Positions 6,302-16,304 of a stretch of 32,821 nt of DNA are shown piece after piece. The position numbers were made by a program, and so were the translations under genes. Below the pieces are notes generated by a model, which worked only from the letters and a program-made list of their open reading frames with translations, was not told the DNA's origin and ran no database searches. This stretch comes from Beijerinckia sp. L45 (GTDB lineage Bacteria > Pseudomonadota > Alphaproteobacteria > Rhizobiales > Beijerinckiaceae). Within the stretch, counting starts at the first letter, position 1. Each line of letters begins with the position of its first letter. The DNA is taken from assembly GCF_009765775.1 (NCBI RefSeq), contig NZ_LMUU01000132.1, forward strand, positions 3,781-36,601. The letters are read 5' to 3'.

Positions 6302-8593
6302 TTGCAAATCGGGCGTCTGGCATTAAGCAAAGCAGGTCAGGCAGCGGGCGTGCCCGCACCGGGGGCCGAGGCCGTGCCGCAGGGTTCAACGTCGCTAGCG
6401 CGTGAATCGGGTCGATCATCGCGGCCGATTCGTTGGATCGTGGTCAGCGGTCTGATTGGCATTGCCCTGATCTGCGCGATCGGGATGATTGCCGCGGCGC
6501 GGCTGCGTTCCCACGAGATCGGTCAGGCCGAGCGCAACTTGAAGACACTCGATCTTCTGCTCGGCGAGGAAACCGAGCGCGCGATTCAGAGCGCCGACCT
6601 GATCGTCCGCAGTTTTCAGGAGAAGATCGCCAAGGACGGCGTCACGACCGCCGCGGAGCTTCAGGCGACGCAGGCGAACCTGGACACCTACACGCTGTTG
6701 CGGTCGCGCATCGCCGGCGTCCCGCAAATCGCGGCGATCAACGTGATCGGTCAAAACGGGTCGGTGATCGTCTCGTCCCGGTCGTTTCCGGCGCCGAGCT
6801 TCAGGATCGAAGCGCGCTTCTTTTTCCAGCAACTCAAGACCGCCTCGCGTGATGCTTTTGTCGTCAGCGATCCGATCCAAAACTTCGTTGACGGCAGCTG
6901 GACCTCTTACTTCGCCCGGCGGATCAACGGCCCGTCCGGCGAATTTCTGGGTGTCGTCTCCGCTGCGGTCGATCTCGCCTATTTCGAAGATCTCTACAAG
7001 GCGCTCGACGTCGGGCGCGGCGGCGCGGTCAGCCTGTGGACCCGCGACGGCGTGCTGATGGCGCGATATCCACCGCTGCAGAACGGCGTCGGGCGAAAAT
7101 TCGCGATCCGCTCGTTTTCCGGCATCCTTCGGTCCGAGCCGGTCACTTATGCGTCGATGACGTCGATCGACGGCACCGCTCGCATCGTCTCGACGATTGC
7201 CGCGAAGCAATTTCCGCTGGTCATCAACGTTACCGCCACATTTGACCAGGTTCTTCAGGACTGGCGCCAGACGGCCACGATCATCCTCATCGGCTGTCTG
7301 TTCTGTATCAGCGCGGTCGTTCTGGTGCTTTGGCTGCTGGCGCGCCAGCTGCGTGCCTATGCAGCCCTCGACGTGGCGCAGGCCGAGCGGGTTGAAGCCG
7401 TAGCCGCCCGCGACCACGCGGAAGACCAGCTGCGGCAGGCGCAAAAGCTCGATGCGATCGGCCAGCTCACCGGTGGGGTCGCGCATGATTTCAACAATCT
7501 TCTTACCGCCGTCCTCGGCAATCTGGAATTGTTGCAACGCCACGGCCGCGATCAGGACGAGCGGTTTTTGCGCTGGACGCAGAACGCGCTCGAGGCGGCG
7601 CAACGCGGTGCGACGTTGACGCAGCGCCTGCTGGCCTTCTCGCGCCGCCAGCCGCTCAATCCGACGGCGACCGACGTCGCGCGCCTGGTCCGCTCGATGT
7701 CCGACCTTTTGGAGCGCACGATCGGCGAGAACGTCAGGATGGAGACGCGGCTCGATCCCGATCTGCGCCACGCCGACGTCGACGCGAACCAGCTCGACAA
7801 CGCCATTCTCAATATCGCGATCAATGCGCGTGACGCGATGGAGGGGCGCGGCACGCTGACGATCGCGGCCCGCAATGTCGTGCTGGATCAGGCCTTCTGC
7901 AAGCGGACGCCTGGGCTGGCGAGCGGCAATTTCGTGCTCATCGCGATCACCGATACCGGCTGCGGCATTCCGGCTGCCGTTCTCGAACAGGTGTTCGAGC
8001 CTTTCTTCACGACGAAGCCGATCGGGCAGGGCACGGGTCTCGGTCTCAGCCAGGTCTATGGCTTCGTCAAACAGACGGGCGGCCACATCGAGATCGACAG
8101 CACGATCGGGGTCGGCACGAAGGTCGAGATCTATTTACCCTGCGCCGAGGGGCAGAGCGAAGCCATTGTCATACGCGACGTGGTCGAGGAGTTCGATCGC
8201 GTGCGGCGGGGCCTGCGCGTCCTCGTCGTCGAGGACGACGGCGTCGTGCTCACCTATTCCCTGGAGCTGATGCGCGAGCTCGGGTTCGAAGTGGCTGCCG
8301 CGGCCGATGCGACCCAGGCGCTCGCCGCGATGCATGGCGCACAGTTCGATCTGCTTTTCACCGACATCGCTCTTCCCGGACTCAACGGGCACGAGCTAGC
8401 CTTGCAGGCAAAGCGACTTCAGCCGGACCTGAAAGTGCTTTTCACGAGCGGCTATACCCGCGACGTCCTGATGCACCAGGGCCGCCTCGACCGCGGCGTC
8501 CAGCTACTGCCAAAGCCGTTTACTGGCGCCCAGCTCAAGGCGAAGCTTGACCAAGTACTGGTACCGGCGGCGCTCAAAGCGGCGGTGGGCTAG
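6302..8593 (+). CDS. Membrane hybrid histidine kinase with receiver domain
   Basis: With the TTG at 6302 the protein has 763 residues. A first membrane helix (about 43-66) and a second (about 325-347) enclose a periplasmic sensor of some 260 residues that looks like a Cache/PAS-type ligand domain. A HisKA domain follows with phosphoacceptor His395 in GGVAHDFNNLL. The HATPase_c domain has an N box near 504-513, a D box DTGCGIP (551-557) and a G box GTGLGL (577-582). A C-terminal receiver has acidic residues ED at 644-645, phosphoacceptor Asp688 in TDIALPGL and Lys738 in PKPF. The first 40 residues look unstructured, so the true start may be a later GTG. It ends 17 bp before the convergent PKS stop codon. 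No DNA-binding output is present; signal and partner are unknown. Confidence 0.88.
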   Translation: MQIGRLALSKAGQAAGVPAPGAEAVPQGSTSLARESGRSSRPIRWIVVSGLIGIALICAIGMIAAARLRSHEIGQAERNLKTLDLLLGEETERAIQSADLIVRSFQEKIAKDGVTTAAELQATQANLDTYTLLRSRIAGVPQIAAINVIGQNGSVIVSSRSFPAPSFRIEARFFFQQLKTASRDAFVVSDPIQNFVDGSWTSYFARRINGPSGEFLGVVSAAVDLAYFEDLYKALDVGRGGAVSLWTRDGVLMARYPPLQNGVGRKFAIRSFSGILRSEPVTYASMTSIDGTARIVSTIAAKQFPLVINVTATFDQVLQDWRQTATIILIGCLFCISAVVLVLWLLARQLRAYAALDVAQAERVEAVAARDHAEDQLRQAQKLDAIGQLTGGVAHDFNNLLTAVLGNLELLQRHGRDQDERFLRWTQNALEAAQRGATLTQRLLAFSRRQPLNPTATDVARLVRSMSDLLERTIGENVRMETRLDPDLRHADVDANQLDNAILNIAINARDAMEGRGTLTIAARNVVLDQAFCKRTPGLASGNFVLIAITDTGCGIPAAVLEQVFEPFFTTKPIGQGTGLGLSQVYGFVKQTGGHIEIDSTIGVGTKVEIYLPCAEGQSEAIVIRDVVEEFDRVRRGLRVLVVEDDGVVLTYSLELMRELGFEVAAAADATQALAAMHGAQFDLLFTDIALPGLNGHELALQAKRLQPDLKVLFTSGYTRDVLMHQGRLDRGVQLLPKPFTGAQLKAKLDQVLVPAALKAAVG

Positions 8594-8610
8594 CGAAGGC
8601 TTCATGCGCT

Positions 8611-11600
8611 TCAGCTTTTCACCGCACTTGCTTCCTGGTTTTTCTTCATCAACTCGGTGGCTGCCCCGACGGTCTGGGGATCGGCCGACGGGCCAAGGTG
8701 GCGCTCGACCATGCTTCGGGCCATCGCATCGTCGCCACTGAGCGCGCCGGTGGCGAGGCCGATGACGTGGTCGGCCAGCTCATTCACCGTCAGGCTGCTC
8801 GCCGTCGCCGACAGAGGTGCCTTGAGTTCGAAACGCTCTTCCAACCCGAGTGCGAGCTCGACGGCCATCAGTGAATCCAGGCCGATTTCGCCGAGCGGCG
8901 TCGTCTTGGCCACGTCCTCGCGCGGCAGGCGCAGCACGCGTGCGATCTCCTCGACGATCAGGCCGCTCACGATCTTACGGGCTTCCTCCGGCGAATTCTT
9001 CGCCACAAGGACCGAAATGTCCATCTTGCTCTTTTCGCTGGTCTTGGAGTCGCCCTGGCTCGTCAGTTTCGCGTAGGTCGGGCCGCGCAGCACGGCAAGG
9101 TGTTGCCGCGCCGCGGACCAGTTCATCGGCGCGATGGCCACGACAGCATCGTCCGGGCCGGGAGGGGCGCTCAGGGCTTCGCCCATCAGCCGCAGAGCAT
9201 CCTGGGCGAGCATGCCCTTGATGCCGACGCGATTGGCGAGCGCTTCGCGGGTCGCCTCGGAGCGGGCCAGCACGCCGACATCCTCGATCGCGCCCCAGCA
9301 GATCGCCAACCCCGGAAGGCCGGCGGCGCGACGACGGCGGGCAAGGCCCTCAAGGTAGCCATTGGCCGCGACATAGGCGGCCTGACCGGGGTTGCCGATC
9401 AGCGTCGTCGCCGAAGAGAACATCACGAAGTAATCGAGATTCAGCGACTGCGTCAGCTGATCGAGGTTGTCGGCACCCGCGACCTTCGGCCGGAGCACCT
9501 GCTCGAATCGCTCCGCCGTGAGATTGGGAATCGTCGCATCATCGAGCACCATGGCGGCATGGACGATGCCGCCCAGGGCCGGCAGATCCTTGCCGAAGCG
9601 GGCGAAGAGCCGTTGAATTGCGGCCTTGTCGCCGATGTCGCAGGCCTCGGTGCGCACGCGCACGCCCTTGGCCGCAAGCGTGGCGAGCGCCTCGCGCGCC
9701 GCCTGGCTCGCCGCGCCGCTGCGGCCGATAAGCAGCAGATGCTTGGCGCCCTTTTCCGCAAGCCAGCGTGCGGTTTCGAGACCGAAGCCGCCGAAGCCGC
9801 CGGTGATGAGATGCACCTTGTCGGACGAGACGTGAAAGCTGCGCCGCTGCCGGGCCAAGATGTCTTCGGGCCGCGGCGGCTTGACGACGAGTTTGCCGAT
9901 ATGGCCGGACTGCTGCATCAGCCGGAAGGCCTCGACCGTCTCGCCCGCCTCGAATGCGCGGTAGGGCAGCGGCGTCAGCGAGCCCTTGGCGAACAGATTG
10001 AGCACCGAGCGCATCAAAAGCTTGCTGGTGACCGGCTCGTCGATCAGCAGCTGATCGAGGTCGACGCCGAAGTACGAGAGGTTCCGGCGGAACGGCCGCA
10101 GGCCGATATGTGTGTTGGCGACATAGTCGCGTTTGCCGAGCTCGACGAAGCGTCCGAAGGGGCGGAGGACACCGAGACTGCGCTCCATTGCCTCGCCGGA
10201 CAGGCTGTTCAGCACGACCGCGACGCCCTCGCCGGTGACCCGGCGCACGTCCTCGACGAACGCGCCGGAGCGACTGTCGAAGACCTGCTCGGCGCCGAGC
10301 GCCTTGAGCAGCGCGCGCTTCTCTGGCGAACCGGCCGTCGCGATGACCCTGGCGCCGCGCCAGCGTGCGATCTGGATCGCCGCCAGACCGACGCCACCAG
10401 CGCCGCCATGGATCAGGATCCACTCGCCGGGCTTCAGCCGAGCGCACAGAATGAGCCCGTGGTAGGCGGTGAGGAAGGCAACCGGGATCGTGGCCGCCAT
10501 GTCCGACGGGATGTCGTTGGGGATGATCGCCACGACGGCGGCGGGTGTCGTGACGTGCGTGGCGAAAGCGTTCTTGGCGAAGGCGATCACGCGATCGCCC
10601 TGTTTGAAGCCTTTGACCGCGGCGCCGACGCGTTCGATGCGTCCGGCGCATTCCAGCCCGAGCGTCGGCCCGGCGAAACCGTGCTCAAGGATGTCTTCGG
10701 GCAACAGGCCGAGGCCGAACATCACGTCTCGGAAGTTGAGGCCGATCGCCTCGACAGCAATCTCGACGTCATTGGCGCCAGGCGCCTGACGGGCGATGGC
10801 TTCCCAGTGGATCCGGTCGATGCCCGAGCCTTCGCCACGGGCGAGACGCGCAGCTTCAGCGCGTTTCGTCTGGCCGCGCTCCTGCGCCGCCACCATTTCG
10901 AACCGCACGACGCGCGTTTCGGAAGCTCCAAGCAAGATCTCGGTTTCGTCGGTCTTCGACAGGACGAGGTCTCGCAAGCGTTCGGCGATGAGGTCCGGGC
11001 GCAGACCGGCAGCCAGATCGACGCGCCGGACATCGAGCGTCGGCATCTCGTTCGCCAGAGTCCGGGTGAAAGCCCAGAAGCCGGCGGCAACGTCGCTCGC
11101 GCGATGGCTTTCCGTCGAGCCGAGCGCGCCAGAGGTCACCAGCCAGAGCGTCGTCTTGCGGGCGCCGATGCCATCGACGAGGCGTTTCAGGCGCATGCAC
11201 TGGTCAAGCAAGCTCTTGACCGGCGTCACGTGGCCGTCCGTCGCGCCGGCGAAGAACACGATCGTCTCCGGCGCGTCCGCGAGAATCTCGTCGGACAGCT
11301 CGCTGTCGAGCATGATCGAAACATGGAGCCCCGACGACGCCAGAAGCGTGGCGAAGGCCGATGTCGTTTCGGTCCCACGGGCATCGCCGTCGCCGATGAT
11401 CAATGCGTCGCCGGTGCCGCTCCAGTGGCGACGCTCGGAATCGACCTGCGCCGTCAGCAGCAAGGCACCGCCGGCATCCGTCGCAATGGCGAGCACTTCG
11501 GGATCGCCGAGGCTGACCGCCTGCATCGTCTCCAGCCAGTCAGCTTCGGACACCGACAGACCGTCGAAGCCCGTCGCCTCGGCGTCGTCGCTGAGGCGGG

Positions 11601-14600
11601 CATCGAGGCCCAACACGAGGTCGCGGAAGAACGATGGGGCCGGCTCGACAGCTGCAAAGATCGCGCCTTGCGCCATCGATCGGCGTAGGCTGGACCACAG
11701 GGTCGGCTCCCGCTTGTGGCGGTACAGCACGTGCGCGGCGATGACGATGTCGAAATCGGCGGCCGGAAGATCGGTCGCTTTGTCAACGAAGGCGATATCG
11801 CCACGCGTGTCGAACGCCATCCGGGCGCGTTCCAGGCGGCGGCGATCGGGATCGAAGATCGTCAGGCGCGCTTCGGTCTCGTCGGCAAGGGCGACGGCCG
11901 GACCAGTGAGCGGTCCGAAGCCGATCTGGAGGATGCGCATGGCGCGATCCTTTGGCCACGAGGCACGTGACCGCTTCAGCAGGTCGATGATCGACGCCGC
12001 GGCGGCATGGGACTGGCTGCCGCCCAGTTCCCATCCGTCGATCGATTTCGTCGACAGCGGGCGGATGAACGTGTCGAAATCGCCGGCCGTAAGCGCGGCG
12101 ATCGCGGCATCAACGCTTGCCGCGACGAGCATCTCCGCGCCGAGGTTCTGATGTTCGGCGGCGATGGTGCGCAAAATTTCGTCCGGATCGGGAAGCTCGA
12201 CGTCGGGATCGATGTGACGCCCGAGCTTGTCGCTGTGCGACAGGCCGGACCGATCGAGCGAGACGAGAAGATCTTCGAGCCACGGCCGGGCCTTGGCCGG
12301 GAGTCGTCCGGTTTCCACCAACGCGTCGACATCGATGAAGCCGGCGGTGGCCAGTTCGCGCGCCGTATTCAGCGCCACGGCGGTCGCCCAGCCCTCAAGC
12401 AGGACGAAGTCGGGCGTCATCGCATCCCGCTCGGCGTGGACGGTTCCCCGCCGCAGCGTCGCGATGGAAAGCGGCCGGTCGTTGCGGGCGGCTGTGGGCT
12501 CCCGCGCAAGCACGGAAGTCTGCAGGATCATCTGCTTTCCGGCATCGGCACCGCGCTGGGTGCGGATCGCCTGGAACCGTGCTTCCCGCATGAAAACGAT
12601 GATGTCACCGTCTTCGTCGGTAAGAAAGAAATTGGCGATGATGATGCGCTCGTCGCGGCGAAGCACGTCGATACGGGCCTTGGTGAAGGTCGCGCCGGGG
12701 CGCCGCAGCATGATCTCGCCGAAGCGGACCGGAATATAGGCGGTGCCGTGGACGGCGTCGCGCAGGCTGGAGAAGATCAGCACCAGGGCGTGGAAGCAGG
12801 CGTCCATGCGCGCGGGATCGACGCCATAGGCCGGATCGGCGTCTTCCTTGGTCAGGGAGAGGTTGATGCGGTCGGGCCGGCTGGCGACGGCGGTCGCCAG
12901 CTTCTGGAACGAGGGGCCGTATTGCAGGCCGGCGCGGGCGGCCATCGCGTAGATTTCGGGGCCTGTGATGACATGCGCACCCGAGACCGGCGCATGGTCG
13001 TCGGACTCCGGGAGGATGGCCGCAGCGGCATCCTTGATGATCTTCGCCGTGGCGTGGGTCTGCCACGGCGTCTGCCCGAGACGCGGGCGGCTGAGAATTT
13101 CGAGATGATTGATATGCGGGGAGAGACGGCAGACGACTTCGCGAGACGCATCCGCCGTGAGGATCATCGGACTGGTGATTTCGAGATCGGCGATCGTCGC
13201 CTGATCGGTACCCAGCCAGTCGCGCGCGACGGCAAGGGCCATCTCGGCGAAGGCGGCGCCCGGTAGGATCGCTCGGCCATCGACGCAATGGTCGGCGAGC
13301 GACGGATGCAGCGCCGTGTCGAGCGTCGAGTGCCACTCGGTACGATCGGCGTTGAAGCGGGACCCAATCAATGGATGCCATGCGCCCGAGCGGGTCAGGC
13401 CGGGCGATTCCGCCGAATCCGGCAGGCGGAACGACTTCCGCTGCCAGGGATAGAGCGGTAAAGGCACGATCGAACCGGCTGCCAACTTGCTGCCGAAGGC
13501 TTTCGTTTCGTCGATCGCGGCGCCGCGCGCCAAGGCGATGGCGATGGCGGTCGCGACGGGGTCGTCGCCACGATCCTTTTTATCGAGGACGCAAAGCGTC
13601 GCGATGGTCGCCGTACGCTCGTCGACGCAATCATTGATATGCGAGAGCAGCGATGCCGTCGGCCCGACTTCGATGAAGATCCGGGCACCGAGCTTGGTCG
13701 CTGTTTCGATGGCCGCGGAAAAGCGCACCGGCTCGCGCACGTTCCGCCACCAGTAGTGGGCGTCGAGCTCGGGACCGCTGAGCAGATCGCCGGTGACGGT
13801 CGAGATGAAGGGCAGCTGCGCCTGGACCGGCTTGAGGTCGGCGAGGCTGCGCAGCAGCGGCCGTTCCACCGGCGCCATGAAGGCGCTGTGGAAGGGATAG
13901 GCGAGGTCGAGCTTGCGGATGCGCGCCTTAAAAGTCCGGGCGACGGCCGACAGCTGGTCGATGTCCTCCTGGCTGCCGGACACGGTGAAGGCTCGCGGGC
14001 TGTTGAAGGCGGCGATCTCGAGGCTCGGCAGCACTGCAAGAATATGTTCCGTCGCCTCCTGCGAGCCGATCACCACGGCCATGCCGCCACGGCCGAATGT
14101 CAGCTCCTGATGCAGGCTGCGCGCGAAGATCGTCTTGAGTGCGCCGGCACGGTCGAGAATGCCGGCGGCTTCGGCCGCGGCGACTTCGCCGACGCTATGG
14201 CCGATGACGAAGGAGGGCTTGAGCCCACCGGCGACAAGCGCCTGATAGGCCGCAGCCTGGACCGCGTAGAGGAGCGGTTGCGAGATCTGCGTCAGTTCGA
14301 GTTTGGCGGTCAGGTCGTGATCGTGCAGCGTCTCGGTGATCGACCACCCTGCGAGGGCGGCAAACTCTTCCGAGACGAGATCGAGGTGCTTGCGGAAGGC
14401 GGCGTTGTGGGCATAGGCGGCGACGCCCATGCCGACGAACTGACTGCCGTTGCCGGAGAACACGAAGACGGTGGGCGCCTCGCGGTCGATGGCGGTGCCG
14501 CGGACGGCGCCGACGATATCCTGCTCCTCATCGCCGAGACCATCGAGGATCGTGACGAGGGCTTCGCGCTCGACCATCGGCACGACAACGCGGTGCGGCA

Positions 14601-16059
14601 GCCGTTCACGGCGGAACGCGGCTGCCGCGACGATCGTGTTGGCCTCCGCGTCGCTCGCTTGCTCCAGGCGCGACGCATAATCGGCCACGAGCGCCCCGAG
14701 GGCGGCGCGGCTATGGGCCGAGATCACGAGATAGGACGGCGCGGCCTCGGCGCGTGCCGCCGGCGCGCGCGGGCCATCGGTGATGATGACATGGGCGTTG
14801 GAGCCGCCGAATCCGAAGGAGTTGATGCCGGCGATGCGGCGCCGTTCGCCGGAGGCTTTGGCCAGCGGCGTCAGCTCGTGCGCTACTTTGAGGTTGAGGG
14901 CTTCGAAGTCGATGTCCGGGTTGAGATCGGCGCTATGCAGCGACGCGGGCAGCGCGTCATGTTCGAGCGCCAGCATCGCCTTGAGGAAGCCGCCAAGACC
15001 CGACGCCGCTTCCATGTGTCCGATATTGGTCTTGATCGAGCCGATCAGCAGCGGTTCGTCGCGGCCTTTGGCCAGGGTCTCCCCAATGGCGGTGGCCTCG
15101 ATGGGGTCGCCGACGCGGGTGCCGGTCCCGTGCGCCTCGATGAAGGCGAGGCTGCCGGGATCGATCCCCTGCTTGAGATAGAGCGACTCGAGCAGGCGCG
15201 CCTGATACACCTTGGACGGCAGCGAGATGCCATTGGTGCGGCCGTCCGAATTGACGTCCGATCCCGTGATGAATCCGTAGATGTGGTCGCCGTTGCGCTC
15301 TGCCGCTTCCCGCGTGCGCAGCATCAAAACTACGCCGCCCTCGGCGCGGACGTAGCCATCCGCATTGGCGGAGAAGGCCTGGCACAGGCCGACCCGCGAC
15401 AGCATCGCCGCCTGAGAAAAGCCGATGAAGTTGAAAGGGCTGGCGAGCACGTTGACGCCGCCGACGATGGCGGAGTCGATGCGGCCGCTGCGCAGGCTGA
15501 CCACCGCCTCATTCAGCGCAACCAGCGCCGATGAGCATGCGGTATCGACGGTAAAGCTCGGGCCGTGCAGGTCGAAGATGTAGGAAATGCGGTTCGAGAT
15601 GATCGAAAGCGTGTTGCCCGTCATCAGATAAGCGTCGCCGGCCGACGAATCGATGATTCGAAGATTGCCGTAGTCGAGTGCCGAGGCGCCGATGAAGACG
15701 CCGGTCTCGCTGCCGGCGATGGACGATGGTTTGATGCCGCCGTCTTCGAGCGCTTCCCAGGCGAGCTCGAGCAGCAGGCGTTGCTGCGGGTCCATCTGCT
15801 CCGCTTCGCGCGGCGACAGGCCAAAGGCCGCGGGGTCAAATCCCCAGATGTCGTCCAGCGTTCCGGCCGCCCAGGTGTAGCTTCGCCCGCGTTCCGCGCC
15901 GCGCGGATGCGCCATGCGGTCCATCGACCATCGATCGTCGGGGACGCGCGATACTGCGCAGGTTCCCGATGCGAGAAGGGTCCACAAATCGTTGACGGAG
16001 GGCGCGCCTGGAAGACGGCAGGCGCGCCCGATGACGGCGATGTCTGTCTGCTTGGTCAA
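8611..16059 (-). CDS. Iterative-type, highly reducing type I polyketide synthase
   Basis: This 2482-residue protein is a complete single-module PKS. KS (about 3-428) has Cys175 in VDTACSSALVAL, His310 in EAHGTGT and His348 in NIGHMEA. AT (about 530-820) has GHSVGE (Ser622) and YPFH (721-724), which lean towards malonyl-CoA. DH (about 894-1165) has HxxxGxxxxP with His924 and a DACFH motif with Asp1086. A C-methyltransferase-like region (about 1200-1540) has a divergent SAM motif, QIGFGPLTG. A structural KR half (about 1545-1735) precedes ER (about 1745-2060; GGAGGVG at 1885-1891), KR (about 2080-2290; TGGFGGFG, Tyr2229, Asn2233, and LDD at 2172-2174, the B-type mark) and ACP (Ser2396 in GLDSL). 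There is no thioesterase, condensation or reductase domain, so release must occur in trans, most likely by the oxoamine synthase upstream. The TTG start lies directly before the KS fold; no ATG is possible in frame. The product is probably a saturated chain, perhaps methyl-branched. Confidence 0.95.
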   Translation of the reverse strand: MTKQTDIAVIGRACRLPGAPSVNDLWTLLASGTCAVSRVPDDRWSMDRMAHPRGAERGRSYTWAAGTLDDIWGFDPAAFGLSPREAEQMDPQQRLLLELAWEALEDGGIKPSSIAGSETGVFIGASALDYGNLRIIDSSAGDAYLMTGNTLSIISNRISYIFDLHGPSFTVDTACSSALVALNEAVVSLRSGRIDSAIVGGVNVLASPFNFIGFSQAAMLSRVGLCQAFSANADGYVRAEGGVVLMLRTREAAERNGDHIYGFITGSDVNSDGRTNGISLPSKVYQARLLESLYLKQGIDPGSLAFIEAHGTGTRVGDPIEATAIGETLAKGRDEPLLIGSIKTNIGHMEAASGLGGFLKAMLALEHDALPASLHSADLNPDIDFEALNLKVAHELTPLAKASGERRRIAGINSFGFGGSNAHVIITDGPRAPAARAEAAPSYLVISAHSRAALGALVADYASRLEQASDAEANTIVAAAAFRRERLPHRVVVPMVEREALVTILDGLGDEEQDIVGAVRGTAIDREAPTVFVFSGNGSQFVGMGVAAYAHNAAFRKHLDLVSEEFAALAGWSITETLHDHDLTAKLELTQISQPLLYAVQAAAYQALVAGGLKPSFVIGHSVGEVAAAEAAGILDRAGALKTIFARSLHQELTFGRGGMAVVIGSQEATEHILAVLPSLEIAAFNSPRAFTVSGSQEDIDQLSAVARTFKARIRKLDLAYPFHSAFMAPVERPLLRSLADLKPVQAQLPFISTVTGDLLSGPELDAHYWWRNVREPVRFSAAIETATKLGARIFIEVGPTASLLSHINDCVDERTATIATLCVLDKKDRGDDPVATAIAIALARGAAIDETKAFGSKLAAGSIVPLPLYPWQRKSFRLPDSAESPGLTRSGAWHPLIGSRFNADRTEWHSTLDTALHPSLADHCVDGRAILPGAAFAEMALAVARDWLGTDQATIADLEITSPMILTADASREVVCRLSPHINHLEILSRPRLGQTPWQTHATAKIIKDAAAAILPESDDHAPVSGAHVITGPEIYAMAARAGLQYGPSFQKLATAVASRPDRINLSLTKEDADPAYGVDPARMDACFHALVLIFSSLRDAVHGTAYIPVRFGEIMLRRPGATFTKARIDVLRRDERIIIANFFLTDEDGDIIVFMREARFQAIRTQRGADAGKQMILQTSVLAREPTAARNDRPLSIATLRRGTVHAERDAMTPDFVLLEGWATAVALNTARELATAGFIDVDALVETGRLPAKARPWLEDLLVSLDRSGLSHSDKLGRHIDPDVELPDPDEILRTIAAEHQNLGAEMLVAASVDAAIAALTAGDFDTFIRPLSTKSIDGWELGGSQSHAAAASIIDLLKRSRASWPKDRAMRILQIGFGPLTGPAVALADETEARLTIFDPDRRRLERARMAFDTRGDIAFVDKATDLPAADFDIVIAAHVLYRHKREPTLWSSLRRSMAQGAIFAAVEPAPSFFRDLVLGLDARLSDDAEATGFDGLSVSEADWLETMQAVSLGDPEVLAIATDAGGALLLTAQVDSERRHWSGTGDALIIGDGDARGTETTSAFATLLASSGLHVSIMLDSELSDEILADAPETIVFFAGATDGHVTPVKSLLDQCMRLKRLVDGIGARKTTLWLVTSGALGSTESHRASDVAAGFWAFTRTLANEMPTLDVRRVDLAAGLRPDLIAERLRDLVLSKTDETEILLGASETRVVRFEMVAAQERGQTKRAEAARLARGEGSGIDRIHWEAIARQAPGANDVEIAVEAIGLNFRDVMFGLGLLPEDILEHGFAGPTLGLECAGRIERVGAAVKGFKQGDRVIAFAKNAFATHVTTPAAVVAIIPNDIPSDMAATIPVAFLTAYHGLILCARLKPGEWILIHGGAGGVGLAAIQIARWRGARVIATAGSPEKRALLKALGAEQVFDSRSGAFVEDVRRVTGEGVAVVLNSLSGEAMERSLGVLRPFGRFVELGKRDYVANTHIGLRPFRRNLSYFGVDLDQLLIDEPVTSKLLMRSVLNLFAKGSLTPLPYRAFEAGETVEAFRLMQQSGHIGKLVVKPPRPEDILARQRRSFHVSSDKVHLITGGFGGFGLETARWLAEKGAKHLLLIGRSGAASQAAREALATLAAKGVRVRTEACDIGDKAAIQRLFARFGKDLPALGGIVHAAMVLDDATIPNLTAERFEQVLRPKVAGADNLDQLTQSLNLDYFVMFSSATTLIGNPGQAAYVAANGYLEGLARRRRAAGLPGLAICWGAIEDVGVLARSEATREALANRVGIKGMLAQDALRLMGEALSAPPGPDDAVVAIAPMNWSAARQHLAVLRGPTYAKLTSQGDSKTSEKSKMDISVLVAKNSPEEARKIVSGLIVEEIARVLRLPREDVAKTTPLGEIGLDSLMAVELALGLEERFELKAPLSATASSLTVNELADHVIGLATGALSGDDAMARSMVERHLGPSADPQTVGAATELMKKNQEASAVKS

Positions 16060-16154
16060 GGGAACTTGACGCTCTTTCTCGGCTCAGGCCGATGATTAGA
16101 ATGCGATGTCAATACAACAATGCGACCGCTCAAAGCCCACATTGCCTTTCGTCC

Positions 16155-16193
16155 ATACCGTGTTTTTACCGGCATTTTTACGGCGGTTGTCAA
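16155..16193 (-). promoter_or_regulatory. Possible internal promoter before the PKS
   Basis: On the minus strand a perfect TTGACA (16193-16188) is followed after 17-18 bases by a weak AT-rich -10 region (GGTAAAAA). It lies in the 245-bp gap between the oxoamine synthase and the PKS and would read into the PKS. The gap also holds a short direct repeat, TTTTTACCGGC / TTTTTACGGCG, at 16162-16185. I see no coding sequence in the gap. Confidence 0.3.
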
Positions 16194-16304
16194 TCGCCGG
16201 GCGCCCGCCTCCTAAAGCATCCCAAGGCGTGGAAAACCAGACGCATGGGCACAATGCCGCGGCCGGTCCGAAGGTCCCTTCAGAATCAACAGTAATGCAG
16301 TGTG

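Noticed and set aside
6416-8086. 556-residue minus-strand ORF antisense to the hybrid kinase
   Set aside because: It mirrors the kinase codons; the plus-strand frame has complete HisKA, ATPase and receiver motifs.
9100-15534. Several long plus-strand ORFs antisense to the PKS (up to 862 residues)
   Set aside because: They lie wholly within the PKS gene, are rich in Arg, Asp and Gly as expected from antisense frames of GC-rich DNA, and show no family motif.
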